A stretch of DNA of 64,000 nt, taken from the NCBI GenBank assembly GCA_963457665.1, contig OY735219.1, forward strand, positions 43,718,714 through 43,782,713, in the 5' to 3' direction. The notes beneath the pieces were generated by a model. The model did not search any database. It had not been told where the DNA came from and worked only from the letters and a program-made list of their open reading frames with translations. The DNA comes from Thysanoteuthis rhombus. Lineage: Eukaryota > Mollusca > Cephalopoda > Oegopsida > Thysanoteuthidae. Within the stretch, counting starts at the first letter, position 1, and the number at the start of each line of letters is the position of its first letter. The position numbers were made by a program, and so were the translations under genes. Shown here piece after piece: positions 1 through 13,079 of this stretch.

Positions 1-1550
1 GTAGGAAGTAATTTCACAAGAGAAACGATTCCACGTGGGAATATAACTATGTTAATTGTTTGTTCAGAATCGCTTCCCCTATTTCCATGAAATTTTTTTC
101 GGTATTTAACGATCGTAACTTGTTCTTCGATTTATTCTCCATCGATTGACATGTTTTCTAAGTATGGTAGATAATGTTTTCTTAACGACAGTTCTCACGA
201 ACAAAGATCATTTCATCGCACAGCACGCAACTTGTCCACTAACACACCTTGGTCAGTTTAGCTCTCGTACGCCCCGTCCCCACGGTAAAATAATGAAATA
301 TATTTTGATTTGAATCCTCAATGCTTTGTTCCTAATTACCTTAGGTTACACTTCTGTCTCCTGGGTATTTTATTATGTGGTGCAACGAAATTAATATTTC
401 ATGAGTGAATTAATCGATGATAAATTAAGCTCACAGAATTGTATAACCAATGCATTGAAACTTAATCTTTTAAACATCGTCATGAACTTATTAGAGAAAT
501 TTTTGATCAGAATGTTTTGCATACACCGACTTTGAATCATGCTGTTCCATTCCAGTGATGCCAATTTGGCTGTTTTTCGATCTCAATTTCATCTCCTTTA
601 GTTATGACGGCCTGATCGTCTGAAAACATCCGCTGTGACTTGACCTGCAATGATGTTACTACTATTGTTACACTTGACGGGTGCCAATATTTCGATTGTA
701 AAATTGATGTAAATATCAATTAATATAATATTTGAAGCAAGAAGTGAGATTCAGAATTTGTGGCAAAACAAAAAAAAAAAAAGCTAAATTTAGTTCCAGA
801 AAGAGCTAAGTTAGCAACACAGCTCGACACGTATGTTCTGCTGAATGTGTTCGATTGATTAGCGATACGAATGCTTGCCTCGGAACTTTGGATTCAATCC
901 ACCAAGTCCCGTTTCATAATTATCAGATTTTGGTGCTAGGTATAGTTTTAGTACAGATTATTGCTTATATCACTGCCATTATATTCATTCTATATTTCAT
1001 ACAGCAATAGTAATTATGTCAAATTGGAAAAGAATGGTTCAGTAGATCTTTAGCTTAAAATGTGAAATGCTAAAAGTCTTGAATTTCATTTTATAATGAA
1101 ACTGAAAATTTAGAAAGAGCATCTTGTTCTTTCGAGTGTGTTTGAGGATCTTTTATCAATTTAATTATATTATTATTTTACTTTCATTTGAGAAGCCTTT
1201 CGAATAAGGGAAGCGACTCTGTCTATACACTTGTGATAGTTATCCCCTGTGGAATCGTTATTTCCACCGTAGAAGCTAGAGAATTACTTTCTACGCCCAA
1301 ATAAATCCTGATTTGATACTACAGGTTAAATATGAAAATGGCAGCAAATAGTCTTATGAGCGGAGATCGTCTGAATTTGAAAACAATCTAAACGCTGGCA
1401 ACCTTTCGTCATAAAATTCAAGAGAAGGGGAAGCTATTCCCACTTACGGATATCAAGTACGGCATGAGGAAGCTATTCTATTCAATTTATGCCTAAACAA
1501 AGTGAAGTCCCTGAAAATTGGGACACTGCAATCATAATGTTGTTATATGA
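1..1550. other. Gene-free AT-rich sequence
   Basis: No open frame here looks like a coding exon and none resembles a known family. The sequence is AT-rich with short homopolymer runs. The only structured piece I can point to is a tRNA-like SINE fragment near 829-905. Confidence 0.6.
829..905 (+). mobile_element. tRNA-derived SINE-like fragment
   Basis: The stretch reads like a decayed tRNA gene. An A-box-like TTGATTAGCGATACGAATGC is followed about 30 bases later by a B-box-like GGATTCAATCC, the spacing of internal RNA polymerase III promoters in tRNA-derived SINEs. No cloverleaf with paired acceptor arms is evident, so this is a retroposon remnant and not a functional tRNA gene. Copy number in the genome would settle it. 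Confidence 0.35.
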
Positions 1551-2245
1551 AAAAAGAAAACCCGAAAGACCTCAACAACTACAGACTCCTTCTACTCAAC
1601 TGCATCTACAAACTTTTCACAAAAATCATCACTAACCGAATCACCAAAACGCTAGATGAAAACCAACTACAGGGGGCAAGCTGACTTTTGAAGAAGCTAC
1701 TCGATCATGGACTCTCTCCATTCAATAAATCAACTGGAAGAGAAAGCAACAGAATACAAAGTGCCCTTCGCAATAACTACCACCGAAAGATATCCTTCGA
1801 CTCAGTGGAAAAACCAGCTCACCCAAACTCTTCACGGCCTGCTTCTAGATGATCTTCCGAAACCCAGACTGGGGACACAAGGCACTCAGAATAGACGGTG
1901 AATATCTTGGCAACTTCAGATTTGCAGACCATATTGTCCTTTTTGCAGAGAACTTCTTTGACCGCCGATTGATGATAGATGAAGTGAATGAAGAGAGCGA
2001 GAAAGTCAGCCTTCACATGAATTTCAGCAAAACAAAGGTCATGTGCAACAATCATGGCGGAAATAAACACACAACGATCAAAATTGAAAATGCAGACCTG
2101 AAAAAAGTAGACCACTTTATCTACCTAAGACAATGAATCTCCATGAGACCCTCGAAAGGGGAAGAAATTAAATGAAGAATCATTCTAGTATAGCAAGCCT
2201 TCGGCAGATCAAGCTCAACCTTCAAGAACAAGAAAAATCTCTTTA
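1551..2245 (+). pseudogene. RTE-BovB-like LINE reverse transcriptase fossil
   Basis: Conceptual translation across several frames gives recognisable pieces of a non-LTR retrotransposon reverse transcriptase of the RTE/BovB type. In order they are: a segment like NPKDLNNYRLLLLNCIYKLF (finger region, family usually NYRPISLL), then ITNRITKTLDENQ, then SFDSVE (palm region), and later a thumb-like part with NFSKTKVMCNN and ADLKKVDHFIYL. Stops and frameshifts separate the pieces, and the YADD-bearing segment is degraded (LQTILSFLQR region). The copy is 5' and 3' truncated and certainly dead. It shows only that RTE elements have been active in this lineage. Confidence 0.8.
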
Positions 2246-2377
2246 GTCTCATATATATATATAGAGAGAGAGGGGGAGGGAGAGAAAGCGAGAGAGAAGA
2301 GAGTCATAACAAAACTTTAAATATCTATCTATTTACGCTCTTTTTTTAAATCTAAAATATTGAGCATTCTCACTTCA

Positions 2378-2464
<87 letters not shown>

Positions 2465-2878
2465 TACGTCGCATAATGATCCACCGACGCCTGGACACAC
2501 AGAAATAGATACACAGACGAACAAAGAAGAATCGGTAGCCCACAGCTGCTTGGTCGTGCGGGCCATTTGTGGGACGACGGTGATTCGATATTATACGGTT
2601 AATGTATTACTTGCCCTTGACAACATAAGTAGAATAAAAGTGTCCGTGTGTGTGTCTGTGTCCATGTGTCAATGTGTCTGTGAGCGTGAGTGAAACTTTA
2701 TAATATCTATATTCAAGAAAACAATGTGATGATTGGCCATTCGCCCATCTCTTTGCATTAAACCTTTTATTTTTCGTTCCTTCACTTAATTTCTGAATTT
2801 AGTTTAGTTTAATATCCAGGAACTATTGAAAATAAATATGAAGATGCGATACATTAGATAAGAGACTGTTAACAAAAA
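2246..2878. other. Purine-rich and microsatellite-rich gap
   Basis: A GA-rich stretch (about 2262-2305) follows the LINE relic. Then come a long TA tract (2379-2461) and a short TG-rich stretch (about 2640-2690). I see no gene here. Confidence 0.6.
2379..2461. repeat. (TA)n microsatellite, about 83 bp
   Basis: An uninterrupted run of alternating T and A. Apparent open frames encoding Tyr-Ile repeats come only from this tract. Confidence 0.97.
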
Positions 2879-3240
2879 CTGTTGCCAAACTGTCAAAATT
2901 GGTTTCTTCAGTTTTCAACTTGGTCTGGTTGGCTGGCCATGTATGTGTCACGCATAAAGTCTGCACCAATGGATCTAGAGGGCTGAAATATTCAACATTC
3001 ACTCCTTATCATGTCTATAAAAAAAACTCTTTTTTATCTCTGATAATTCCCCCAAAATAGGTTCTATGGGGGCTCAATTTACAATGTAAGTCTGAGCGAA
3101 ATTGGTCACTAGTTTGTGCCCACTTGTCTCTCAAAAATTCAAACATTTCAGTGATGTAATAAAAGAGAAATAACTTATTCATTGATCACCCCTTATTTCA
3201 ATCTTTTAATTGATCACCCAACACGACATGCCGCCAAAAG
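2878..3240 (-). repeat. Dispersed repeat, copy 1
   Basis: Read on the minus strand, this segment matches two other places in the window. The part at about 3040-3240 matches 47190-47460: shared landmarks are ATTCATTGATCACCCCTT, a nearby AATTGATCAC and AATGTAAGT. The part at about 2878-3000 matches 63830-63950: shared landmarks are ATACATGGCCAGCC, GAAGAAACC and TTGACAGTTTGG. The copies differ by many substitutions and small indels, so this is an old, probably non-autonomous element. I see no coding capacity. Confidence 0.65.
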
Positions 3241-6080
3241 GTGATGGTCACATGACGGTTTCTATTGAGTGTGATCAGTTGTTTCTGATATTTTTCAAGT
3301 ACAATGCATTTGCAAAATTACTTCAATATTGTCGTCAATTTTCTCACAGCAAGGGTAAACAAGTATTTGTAATTGTCCAGAGAATGAAAATCCTGGTTGA
3401 TTATCTCATTTGTTTTCTGACTTTGAAGACTTAATTCCACAGCAATGAATTCCCATAATTTTCGGGTGCTAAGCTTAAAAATTGAGCAATTAGAATATGA
3501 GGTCAAGTAAATAGTTTTTCTTGATCAAAATTTCAAAGAAGTATTGCTGTATCATTCTTGATTGTTAAGCATTATAAATGTACGATAGGTTGAAGAATGT
3601 AATATTGTCACTGATTACAGAATTATTTGGCATGTTTTAATTTAACCACGGGATTTTTGTTATACATAATACTTCAAGTGAGTGGGTTTTGTGATACGTC
3701 CACAACAATCAAGGGCGATAAATTTATATTAATGCATTCACATGGGAGGTAACTAAGATAAAAATCTAGAATTATTTCCCCTCAAATTTCAGTGCATTTT
3801 TTTTTTTTTTTGTACTGCTGTAAAATGTATATACTTTTTGTTCGGTCTTATTTGCAAAACAAAAAAATAGAAGTTAATAATGTTTTATGGAATTTTCCAA
3901 ATAAGTTTATCAAATTTATTTACAATTCCATTATAATGCACACATGCATGCATGTGCAGTGCGTGTGCAGATGTATTTGTATTATGACATTAATTGTGAT
4001 ATTAGAGATTAATTTATGATAATACAGAACACACATAACGTACGTACACACAACTCAAAACTTATTCGCTTCATTCCACTTATTGTCAAACACCCATCTT
4101 TTTTCGGCAGGGTAAGTTAGTGTCTAAAGCACATTAAAAAAAGTGTTATGTAAATCTAGAAACAAAAAATTTTTTCAAAAATGTGTTTGATGGGAATTCA
4201 AACATTCTTTTATAAATTAACTCAACACTCATTATTTCATCAACACTTTTTGGAACTGTATCCTGAAAATCCAACTGAAATATTTGTGTGCATTTTCCAA
4301 GCGCTAAATTAGAGAAAGAGAATCAACCATGGCAATAAATTCTTTGAGAAGTTAGGAGGAGGTGGAGGAGGAGGAAGTGAAATATGATTAGTATTCCATG
4401 TGACATGTTAATTTTTAGATATCATATAATAAAAATGAATGAAAGCTTACACCTTCTATTCTTTGAAAACTTTTTTTTTTACTGGAAAAGGAGAATCTTT
4501 CATGAAAATATTAAATTCATAATAATAGGGCAAGTCCATAAAATCAAATAACACTTAACTCAGAAATTGTACATTCAGTATAATACAAAAATAAAAATAC
4601 CAAAATGAAATGCACTAATCATAACAAAAGAAAAACATTTGACTGTTATACCATTTACTAGTTATGCAACTCTAGTCATATTTTGCATAAAATCATGAGA
4701 ATTTAAATAAAAATAATAGGTAAAATTTTATTGTTGAAATTTGGTACAACTATTTGCACTTAACACTAAAATAAAACTATCAGTATTACAACCACGGCAT
4801 TCTAGGTCAAAGTGTTAATACAGCAAGCAGCTTCCCATGATTCTTTTGTTGAATAAATAATAAAAAGGAAAACCTTTTTTGTCATGTTGTCCAGGCTTTG
4901 TCTCAAAAATTTGAATCTATGTATTCTATAAAAGTCAACTATATACATTATTACACCATGCTTTACTACACAGTATGAGTTTTTCAATTTAGTGAATAAA
5001 AAGAGTGGTTTTTTAACTTGGATATTGAAGATGCATCAAGAAGAGACTTAAGTTCAGGTAAAAAGAAAGCTGGAAGCTCCTCACCGTTATCATTACAAAC
5101 AAAAAAAAAGGTAAATTACAGAGTTGTTCTCCCGACACACTGGTCTCCAAGTCTACATTTCTAGATTCTTATTCAGTGACAAAACAGATACCAAATTTTT
5201 TGTATTTCTGCTTTGAGAGGAATACCTCAATAGTACTGCCTTGTTGCTGCTACTACAAACCACGTTGATTCAAGGGTTTATTCATTGCAAACTAACTTTT
5301 CCTGCTTAGTCAGTCCCTGAAATCCTAAGCCTCAAAACTATCCACCTCGATTCATGCACGCCTCTGCCAACAACATTACCACAGCCCTGACATAGAAATT
5401 TATATGCCTGACACAATATTAATACTAGTGACCTGTACACTCAGATTATTTTTAGTTTTTCAGATGATTGAACTCCTTCTTACTGTTTGTGCTGTTAACG
5501 CAACTTTCCAGCCAATCCATTCAACAGCCTTACTTTTTTGGTGACAAATCACGCTTTTTCAGGCAGTTCAATTTTGCTGTTGTTTCTTTTCTCACTTGGG
5601 ATGCTCCTTTGTTCTTCTCATAATAGACTCTCATAGTTACCTCAGAAATCGTCGTGGCTACAACTTTACAAACTCACCTCTTGCTCTCTGTAACAAAAGG
5701 CCTTTTTGTAGTTGACAAATCTTTCAAGTCTTATTTTTTACTCCTATACAATTTCCCCACCCATTCACATATCCCTGATCAATCAATCATCACTTCAGCA
5801 TCAACCACACTTTTTAAAAAAAGAAGAAAAATGCCAACGGCATTATTGCCATCCTGACCCGGTCGGCTTTTCACTGAACTCTAGTACTAGATATAACGAC
5901 ATGATATTTTTTCAACAAAACATTTTGTTATCTGTAATCTTTGAAAAATAAAAGCCTGACTTCTTCAGGTTCAAACTCTACTCCAAATTCTACTCCGACT
6001 GAAGATGATTACTGCAGCTTTTTATTGTAAAATAAATAAATAATTATAACATAACTTTTCGTGGATATGTAACACTTGAC
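3241..6080. other. Gene-free AT-rich sequence
   Basis: No supported exon, RNA gene or clear transposon. Only short homopolymer runs and low-complexity sequence are visible, including a GGAGGAGG-type run near 4350-4375. Confidence 0.55.
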
Positions 6081-6081
6081 A

Positions 6082-6150
6082 GTTGGGCTCAGTTGGTAAG
6101 AGAGCTGCGGTTGATCATGATTCAAAATCACAGAAGGGAAATGTTAATTT
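6082..6150 (+). mobile_element. tRNA-derived SINE-like fragment with CA/TA tail
   Basis: TGGGCTCAGTTGGTAAGAG closely fits the tRNA A box (TRGCNNAGTNGG). About 30 bases downstream, GATTCAAAATC resembles a degenerate B box. The piece runs directly into a CA then TA microsatellite, as often happens at SINE 3' tails. It is a fragment and not a tRNA gene, because no 3' acceptor arm can be paired. Confidence 0.5.
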
Positions 6151-6153
<3 letters not shown>

Positions 6154-6187
<34 letters not shown>

Positions 6188-6190
6188 ACC

Positions 6191-6263
<73 letters not shown>
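6154..6263. repeat. (CA)n then (TA)n compound microsatellite
   Basis: About 50 bases of CA repeat, with two CCC interruptions, run directly into about 60 bases of TA repeat. Open frames on both strands here are artefacts of the repeats. Confidence 0.97.
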
Positions 6264-6266
<3 letters not shown>

Positions 6267-9200
6267 ACCGGAAGATGATCACTGTAACTTTTTTATTGTA
6301 TATATAATAATAGACTAAAACATAAATTTTCGACAATTTTCATAAGGCTCCCAACAATCACATGGTTGTAATTTCAAATCTTGACAAGGAAATGTTGATG
6401 GTAAAATATGAAGGGACAGACAAGCTGTGAAAAGTTAAATGAGGTGAAGTTTGTTTTTTTTTTTGTTGTTGTTGTTGTTACGAGGAAAAACAAAGTCAAA
6501 AACAAAAACAACAAATGATTACCCCAGTTCCCGATCTGAAGTATAAATTAACTGCACATAACAAAGACATGCTTTCACTGCTCTTCTTGATTAATGTTGA
6601 TTTGTGTTTGTCCCTTTTGCTTTTGATGACATCCGTTGCAGTCATTAGTATAGTTATCCCATATGTTATGCTAATAAAGTCGTGGACTGTTGTTAACTAG
6701 TGTGGAGTTATTTTTTTAAGTATCAGATAACAACAGTTTAAGTCTTGATGTTGCATAAAGTTATGATAAGTTAAACCCTGCCACAATGCAAAACAACGAG
6801 TTGGACGAGTCCAAAATATATCGGTCAAAGTTTAAAAAAAGAAGCCATTTTGAATCTGAATCACGAACAGATGAAAAGGTTTGCAAATAGAAATAATGGA
6901 TTTTCAAAATATGGCGAAGAAGAATAACGATGATCTGAAGGCCTTGCATATGAATGGATGAAAAAGTAGAATGAATCACCAAATGAATACAAGAGGCGTC
7001 ATTAAAATGAGAAAAATATCAAATCAAATTGTCTCGCTGATTCCTGAAAAAAGTTGAATGTCTCAATGACGATGACTGGTTTTTTTTTTGTGCTTTTTTC
7101 TGCGAGTGAAATCTGCGATTAAGTACTTGAAGAACGAGAAGGAAAATGAGGGATAAAATTTTGGTCAGAATTGTTGGGATAATTTTTGCTTTTACTTGCT
7201 ATAAGGAACGGCTCGGAATCCAACAAGTGGGACGAAAACAAAGAACAATGCAAGCAACCTTGGTTTTTTTTCAAATATCCTTAACTTTTATTGACAAAGG
7301 GTGGGGCAAAGAACGAAGAAATAAATAATGAAAAGGAAAGCTGTGATTGCAAAAAAGTCGTCACCGACGGGAAAACTTACTGTAGAAGGAATCCAGTTAT
7401 CAAATGTTCATTTTCAAAGTGTTTCCCGGATAATATCTAATGTTAATGGAAAGATGCGATTTTTCTTCGTTGAGTTCTGTTAGGAATATGGATGTTTTCT
7501 TGATGAGTTCAGTGGAGAAATGAATATTGAATTCAGTGGAATTGCTACCGAAGGTGCTGGCACCTTTTGTAAGAGTCAATATCATGTCGTTTCACGTCGG
7601 TTGGTATAGAAACGGTCACTTTTACCATATAAAGCAAAAAAGGGGTTTAGGTCCTTTGTACCTATCCATAAAAAAGGGGTTTCAATACAAACCCTGCCAC
7701 TGAGAAAAGAATCATTGAAGATTTTTTTCCCCGTGTCCGATGGAAAGATATTTACATTTGTGAAACGCACAAGATATTTTCAGTGTCAATTTCCTGAAAA
7801 TAACTGGTTAAAAACAATGAAATAAAATATAATTCTAGCTTTAGTAGTAGCAGTATCGCATGTCAAAAACTCACTTATATCAATTATAATCATTTTGATG
7901 CTCAGAAAAATTCCAGTTTCAATTAAAAAGTAGTGATAAGTTTAATAAAAGAAAATCTTCAGGGAAGGTTTATCCAAAGTTTCAAGCTTTGAAATATCAG
8001 TTCCTAAATATAACCTGTTCTTACGAAATCAAACTTGTAAATGAGTCTATAGATATACAGATGGAAATTGACAAGGATTGATAAATCTACCTACTTCAGA
8101 GCCAACTTCAAAAGTATTTATTCCTTCCTTCCCTTCATTGATTCTCCTAGAAGATAAACATTTGCTCATTTTGTTTCCATTTCTCCATGATCGGATTACC
8201 ATGTTTTCTTAGCTCTCAGTATTTCCGTTTTTACCCGACGTAGAACGTGACTTACAGTCAACTCTGGCGGATTACTCAGGCCGACGCACTTGAAGGTTGC
8301 GATCTTTTAATATTCCGGCAAATCGACATTTTTTTACAAGGATAAGTTATCTGAGTTTACGCAATCCATCGATTATTTGATGAAGACGAGAATATAATTT
8401 CACTTGAGACTTTTTGTTGGGTTTGAAATGATTTCTTTGGTCCATCGGATTGAAGTCAAGATCTATGGCACATCACAACATCAGTAGAGTGTTTTTTAAG
8501 ATTGAATTTTTACTTGCCACTTCTATTTAACAAATAACTGACTGTGTTTCATTAATTCAACTCTCAGCATCGAAATAAATTCTTTAAAAATACTTTTTAT
8601 GTAGTTTTTTTATATGAACTCATTAACAAATATTCAAGCCGAACAAAAATGTTTCAAAGAAAAGTAAAAGACGTCCTGTCAAACTGAAAACGCAGACATT
8701 TAGAATAATTTCTGTTTCAAACCCACATGTGGTACCAACGAGGAAAGATGCGTGCTACAAAATTGGACACTTAAACTGAGTAAAAATATTCTCTACACAA
8801 TCTGTATCCATCGCATCGAGCTTGCCTTAGGATCCTCCCTATAACATAAAAGTAGGATCCCAACTCTGACAGGTGCCACAACACAATGCAAAACAAGTGG
8901 TTCAACAACTTGATATTCGTCCTGATCTACATTTGAACTCTGACCGACATCTGAACTTTCACCGAAACTAAGATTTAATGTGCCAACTTACAGGTACCAG
9001 TTGAATCATTGTCATAGTAGCAATATCAGAGACAGACAACAATCACTATTTACAATATACCTATAAATTTAAAAACATGTTACCTGGAGCTGATGCGGAT
9101 TTGGCCAAAGAACTCATCTATAAAGTGCCGTGTAAGAATTCGGGCTCACGTCGCCCTTTGCCTTTTTGTGCAGTCAGAAGTAGCCAGGCGATTTGAAGTA

Positions 9201-9959
9201 GGGAAACCTTGTTGTACTTAATCTAATAAGTTCACCTTGGGAGTCATTCCAGGTCATCAGAGGTCATTTCTATTAAATCTCAGGTTCTAAACATTCAAAA
9301 CAAATAATTTTTAGATCAGAAGTTTCTTCAATCATTACACTTGGGAATGACACAACGATTTCTTACAATAAAATTATCTTAAACAAGTTTGGGGAATTTT
9401 TCCCTCACATATTAACGAAAATCAATCAGCGGTGTAAAGTAGTAGTAAGACAGCCGTTGTTTTATTCTATAACTCCTTCCCTCCATCTTTCCAGACGTAA
9501 CAGTCGAAGCCATCATCGTCTGATTAGATCACTCTTTCCCTTTCCAAACGTACCAACTGAATAAATCAGGTCATTTTTAAAATGAAATCGAAAGTAAATA
9601 TTTTCTTGGTTTCTATTTCTCTGATTTGATTATCCGAGATTTCGTCATCAATAGTTAAATGGGATTTTTTTTTTTTTTTTTGAAGACTGCCGTGAAAACC
9701 ACCGGACTACTTTAAATATTATACTCTGCATAGTAGAACAGTAGAATTTAATAATAAAATATATATCTTTGGATTTGCAGCATGATGCAAAAACAGCAAA
9801 TTAAACGCTCGATAGCAAAATGTATTCAAAACCATTAAGTTTAGTAATTTTTTAAAGCAAAGAGCATTATGTGTTCAGTACATAAGCAATTCATTTTTTA
9901 TTTCTAAAATTTTACATAGATTTATTTATAAAAGACATTTAAAAAAATTTCGAGTACAG

Positions 9960-9960
<1 letters not shown>
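6264..9960. other. Gene-free AT-rich sequence
   Basis: Nothing coding is supported. At about 7645-7690 the motif AAAAAAGGGGTTT occurs twice about 40 bases apart. Short open frames on both strands lack splice context and resemble no known family. Confidence 0.5.

Positions 9961-9963
<3 letters not shown>

Positions 9964-10013
<50 letters not shown>
9964..10013. repeat. (CT)n microsatellite
   Basis: An uninterrupted CT dinucleotide run of about 50 bases. Confidence 0.97.
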
Positions 10014-10017
<4 letters not shown>

Positions 10018-10204
10018 CACCGTTACAGTTTCATTATGTGACCCATCATTCCTCAGCCCAGACAGATAGAGATAGGAAGGCGCCAAATCCAGATAATACA
10101 GTGGATGTGGCAGAATAGTTCAGCCAAAATCTACAATACGATCCATGGTCTTCAACTAGGTATGGGTCAGGCGTTATCGGGTTGCAAGAAAATGGTTGTC
10201 TTCT

Positions 10205-10390
10205 CAGACCCTCAGTTGGGAGAATACTTTTGTATTAAGTGTCGGACGAGAGGAGCCTTGACAGAAATACAGATGTATGATAAATAGCCTTTGTTTGAGA
10301 GGTTTAAAATTCTGCAGTTGGGGAAATATTTTTGCTCTAAAGTGTCGGGCAAGCAAAACCCTGGACAGATGTTTGATTATTAATCGCTTT
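10205..10390 (+). repeat. Degenerate tandem duplication, about 120-bp unit
   Basis: A segment beginning CAGTTGGGAGAATACTTTTG near 10213 recurs in degraded form beginning CAGTTGGGGAAATATTTTTG near 10315. Each copy continues through a related AGTGTCGG(A/G)C block and ends with an ACAGATGT-type motif. The open frames across it are shadows of this repeat. I do not recognise the source family. Confidence 0.4.
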
Positions 10391-10980
10391 AGTTTAGAAA
10401 ATATCCCTAGTTTCCGCGCTGGTAAATTGATTGCCAGGGAACTTAGCCCCGCTTATCGCCTACGCATATTTCCAGGGAGAAAATTATGGATTCCCAAATT
10501 TGGAGATATCAAAGTGAAGATCGCTTAAGCTAACATGATTTCAATATTTGCCTGCTGAGAATGGAAAAAATCAATCATAAACCCTTCAGCCATCGGCCCA
10601 ACCACAAGGGTAGTCGGGTATCATATAAGCCACCTATTTTTGAGTAGACGGAGTAGGGTGCAGAAAAGCTGCTTGGACCCTACATAGAATTCCACGTTCC
10701 TTGTCACCACGATATCCTGACCCCCAGAAGATTATATCTTTGGTAAAGCTATATCAATAGATATACCAAGAGACATCAAATGGATTCCCTGAACGTCTTT
10801 TAATTTCGACTTGAGATTTCTGTTGAAGCTATACCAATAAACGTACCAAGAGATATCAAGTAAATAAACCGAAAGATAGACTGACAGTTATTCTACGGTG
10901 TCTTCACCTGCATCAGCGTATAATTTGACCAGTCTTCATGTAAAAATACTGACATAAATCTTGCTGCATATATACACCCA

Positions 10981-11245
10981 GTGTCGATTTTTCCTTTTCA
11001 ATTTGTGACACCCTCCGGGGGGTTGTTCCAGCCCCGCCGGGTCTTCTCGTCGACAGCTGCACCGAAGCGGATCTGGACACCGAAGCGGATCTGGACACAA
11101 CGCAGGCGGGAAAGGGGCGACTTGAGGCAGAGATACAGCGACCAGTCAACTGCGGCTTGACCACCATCGCAGTTCACCGGCCGGCGAAGGCTGCGGAGAC
11201 CGGCTCAGGGGTGCTTGTTCACAGGTTCCACGGCGCTCGTAATAG
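10981..11245. other. GC-rich island with an 18-bp tandem duplication
   Basis: This stretch is clearly richer in G+C and CpG than its surroundings, for example around 11010-11050 and 11165-11240. It contains a perfect tandem duplication of CACCGAAGCGGATCTGGA at 11060-11077 and 11078-11095. There is no recognisable protein and no nearby first exon. It could be a recent transposable-element insert, such as the GC-rich end of a retroelement, or a small CpG island. Confidence 0.5.
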
Positions 11246-11300
11246 AGATATCTGACGAATTATGGGAAAGGTCTATCTCTAACGACGGACTCTAACAAGT

Positions 11301-11340
<40 letters not shown>

Positions 11341-11341
11341 A
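11301..11341. repeat. (GAT)n microsatellite
   Basis: About 13 units of a GAT trinucleotide repeat, directly downstream of the GC-rich island. Confidence 0.95.
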
Positions 11342-11744
11342 GCAGTGATGATGAGCAGAAGATTTTTAACGCTATTCATTTGACATTTTCCAATCGACCT
11401 TTCTATTGTCTGGTTGTCACAAGTAGTAGGGTTTTTTTGAATAGGCTATACATTCGAATACCGATGGAATGCCAAAAGTGATAGATAATGTATTATGCAA
11501 ATGAAGGTCGATTACAATTTTAGACAATTGGAAGTCAACTATTTAAGGAAAGTCGTCTTCATATAACATTTCCGTGATGAATAGCCGATGTGTTTTCGTA
11601 AACATCAAGTGTAGAGTTTAGCGACAACTACTTGAGTTCTCGCTGGTTTATCTCGAAAATTAAACGAGATTACTGAGTACATGTCTCATCCAATGCATTT
11701 GTCACTAAAAATGATTGAAAATCAGTTCATTAATAATCACAATG

Positions 11745-12240
11745 CAAGGGAGGTAAGAGTAGAAATTCCTGGATCCGCCCCAAAATTAAAATAATTTTCC
11801 CCTTAATCAATAGCCTACCTTTCGATATTGGAATTCATTGTGAAGTTTTGGAGATATTGTATGAACAAATGTCAGTAAATACATAAGTGTATGGAATCTT
11901 TTCATAATATCTCTAGGTCGGAAAAAATTTCCATCTGCCCCAAAATTTAACTAATTCTTATTTACTCCGTGGCTTATTATATTAGAGAATTTCATTGAAA
12001 TTCATTGAGAACTTTCAGAGATATTGTGTGGGCATATAGTTACGATACAGGGGCGGTAACTGTACATGGATCCACTTCAAAATTTTAAAACATTCCATAG
12101 CCCATTGCTTCCTTCCTTCCATAAAATGCCATTGAAATCCTTTGAGAACTGTTAGAGATATCGTGTGGACAGACAGAGAGCTGGACAAACAGGCAGATGG
12201 GCAGATGAACAGACAGACACGACTGAACATATATATCCCT
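11745..12240. repeat. Degenerate tandem array, about 150-bp unit
   Basis: Three diverged units start near 11749, 11910 and 12050. Each has the same order of landmarks: a GGATCC(G/A)CC or ATCTGCCCC block followed by AAAATTTAA, then a TTCATTG(A/T)(A/G) block, then GAGATATTGTGT(G/A). The last unit ends in a run of GACAGACAG-type sequence. A partial unit of the same family occurs at about 32660-32790. Confidence 0.6.
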
Positions 12241-13079
12241 CCCAACTTTTAGCAGTTTTATAATCGATCGAATTCATTTTTATTCCCTGCCCTAATTATT
12301 CCACCTGTCCTTCTTAATTCGCATCCCTGGTGAGTTTTAGGTACTCACAGGTGGGAAATTTCTTTTTCTGCCCTACCCCCTTGTATCGTGCTAGTTCAAC
12401 AGTCACAAAGCTAAAAATGTGCTACATTTTTTTAATGGTCCCAAAAACACTAAAATCGGCCAAAACACACCCAAAATATGTTAAAAGTGATTAAAACACG
12501 CTACAAGTGGCCACAGTGTTTAAGCATGCTAAATGTAGCGCTTTTTACACTGGTTATAAATTTGTGAAACACGGGACACTTGGGAGGTCTCCGAATAGAA
12601 GGGCAAAAGATTTACAGGCATGTTTTTCCTGTACAAATGCATTACACGCAGTTGGGTGGAGACAGTGCTTGATCTGGAACCCAAAATTACCACTGAGTTG
12701 GGAAGAAAATGGAGAATAAAACTGATCAAATTAGATGTATATTAAGGAATGACTTTCCGGATGTGTCTGAAATCATTCAAGAGTTGATTGTTTGAAAATC
12801 CAATATATTTACACGCTGATCCTTCCTTCTATTCTGAAGATTAAGTTGAAAGAAAATGCGCGTAATTAAGAAAACAAAACATTGAGTTTGTGTCAATAGC
12901 AAATACAGACGTTGAGAAAGAAGCTGATTGGATGAATTAAATTGTTTACTTTATCATCAAGGCTAATGTCAGGAGTACTTACCTCCCTATCCTCAGATTT
13001 TAAGGACAAAATATACGTAGGATAAAACAAAGTCTTCCTGTTGTGTGACTGTTAGAGAATATTCTCATCATTTAAGACT
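12241..13079. other. Gene-free sequence upstream of gene 1
   Basis: No supported exon. A block near 12420-12530 is built from loosely repeated CTAAAA/CACCCAAA-type phrases, but no exact unit can be defined. Confidence 0.5.

Noticed and set aside
6082-6150. Possible functional tRNA gene
   Set aside because: A and B box-like motifs are present, but no acceptor or anticodon arm can be paired. It fits a SINE fragment better.
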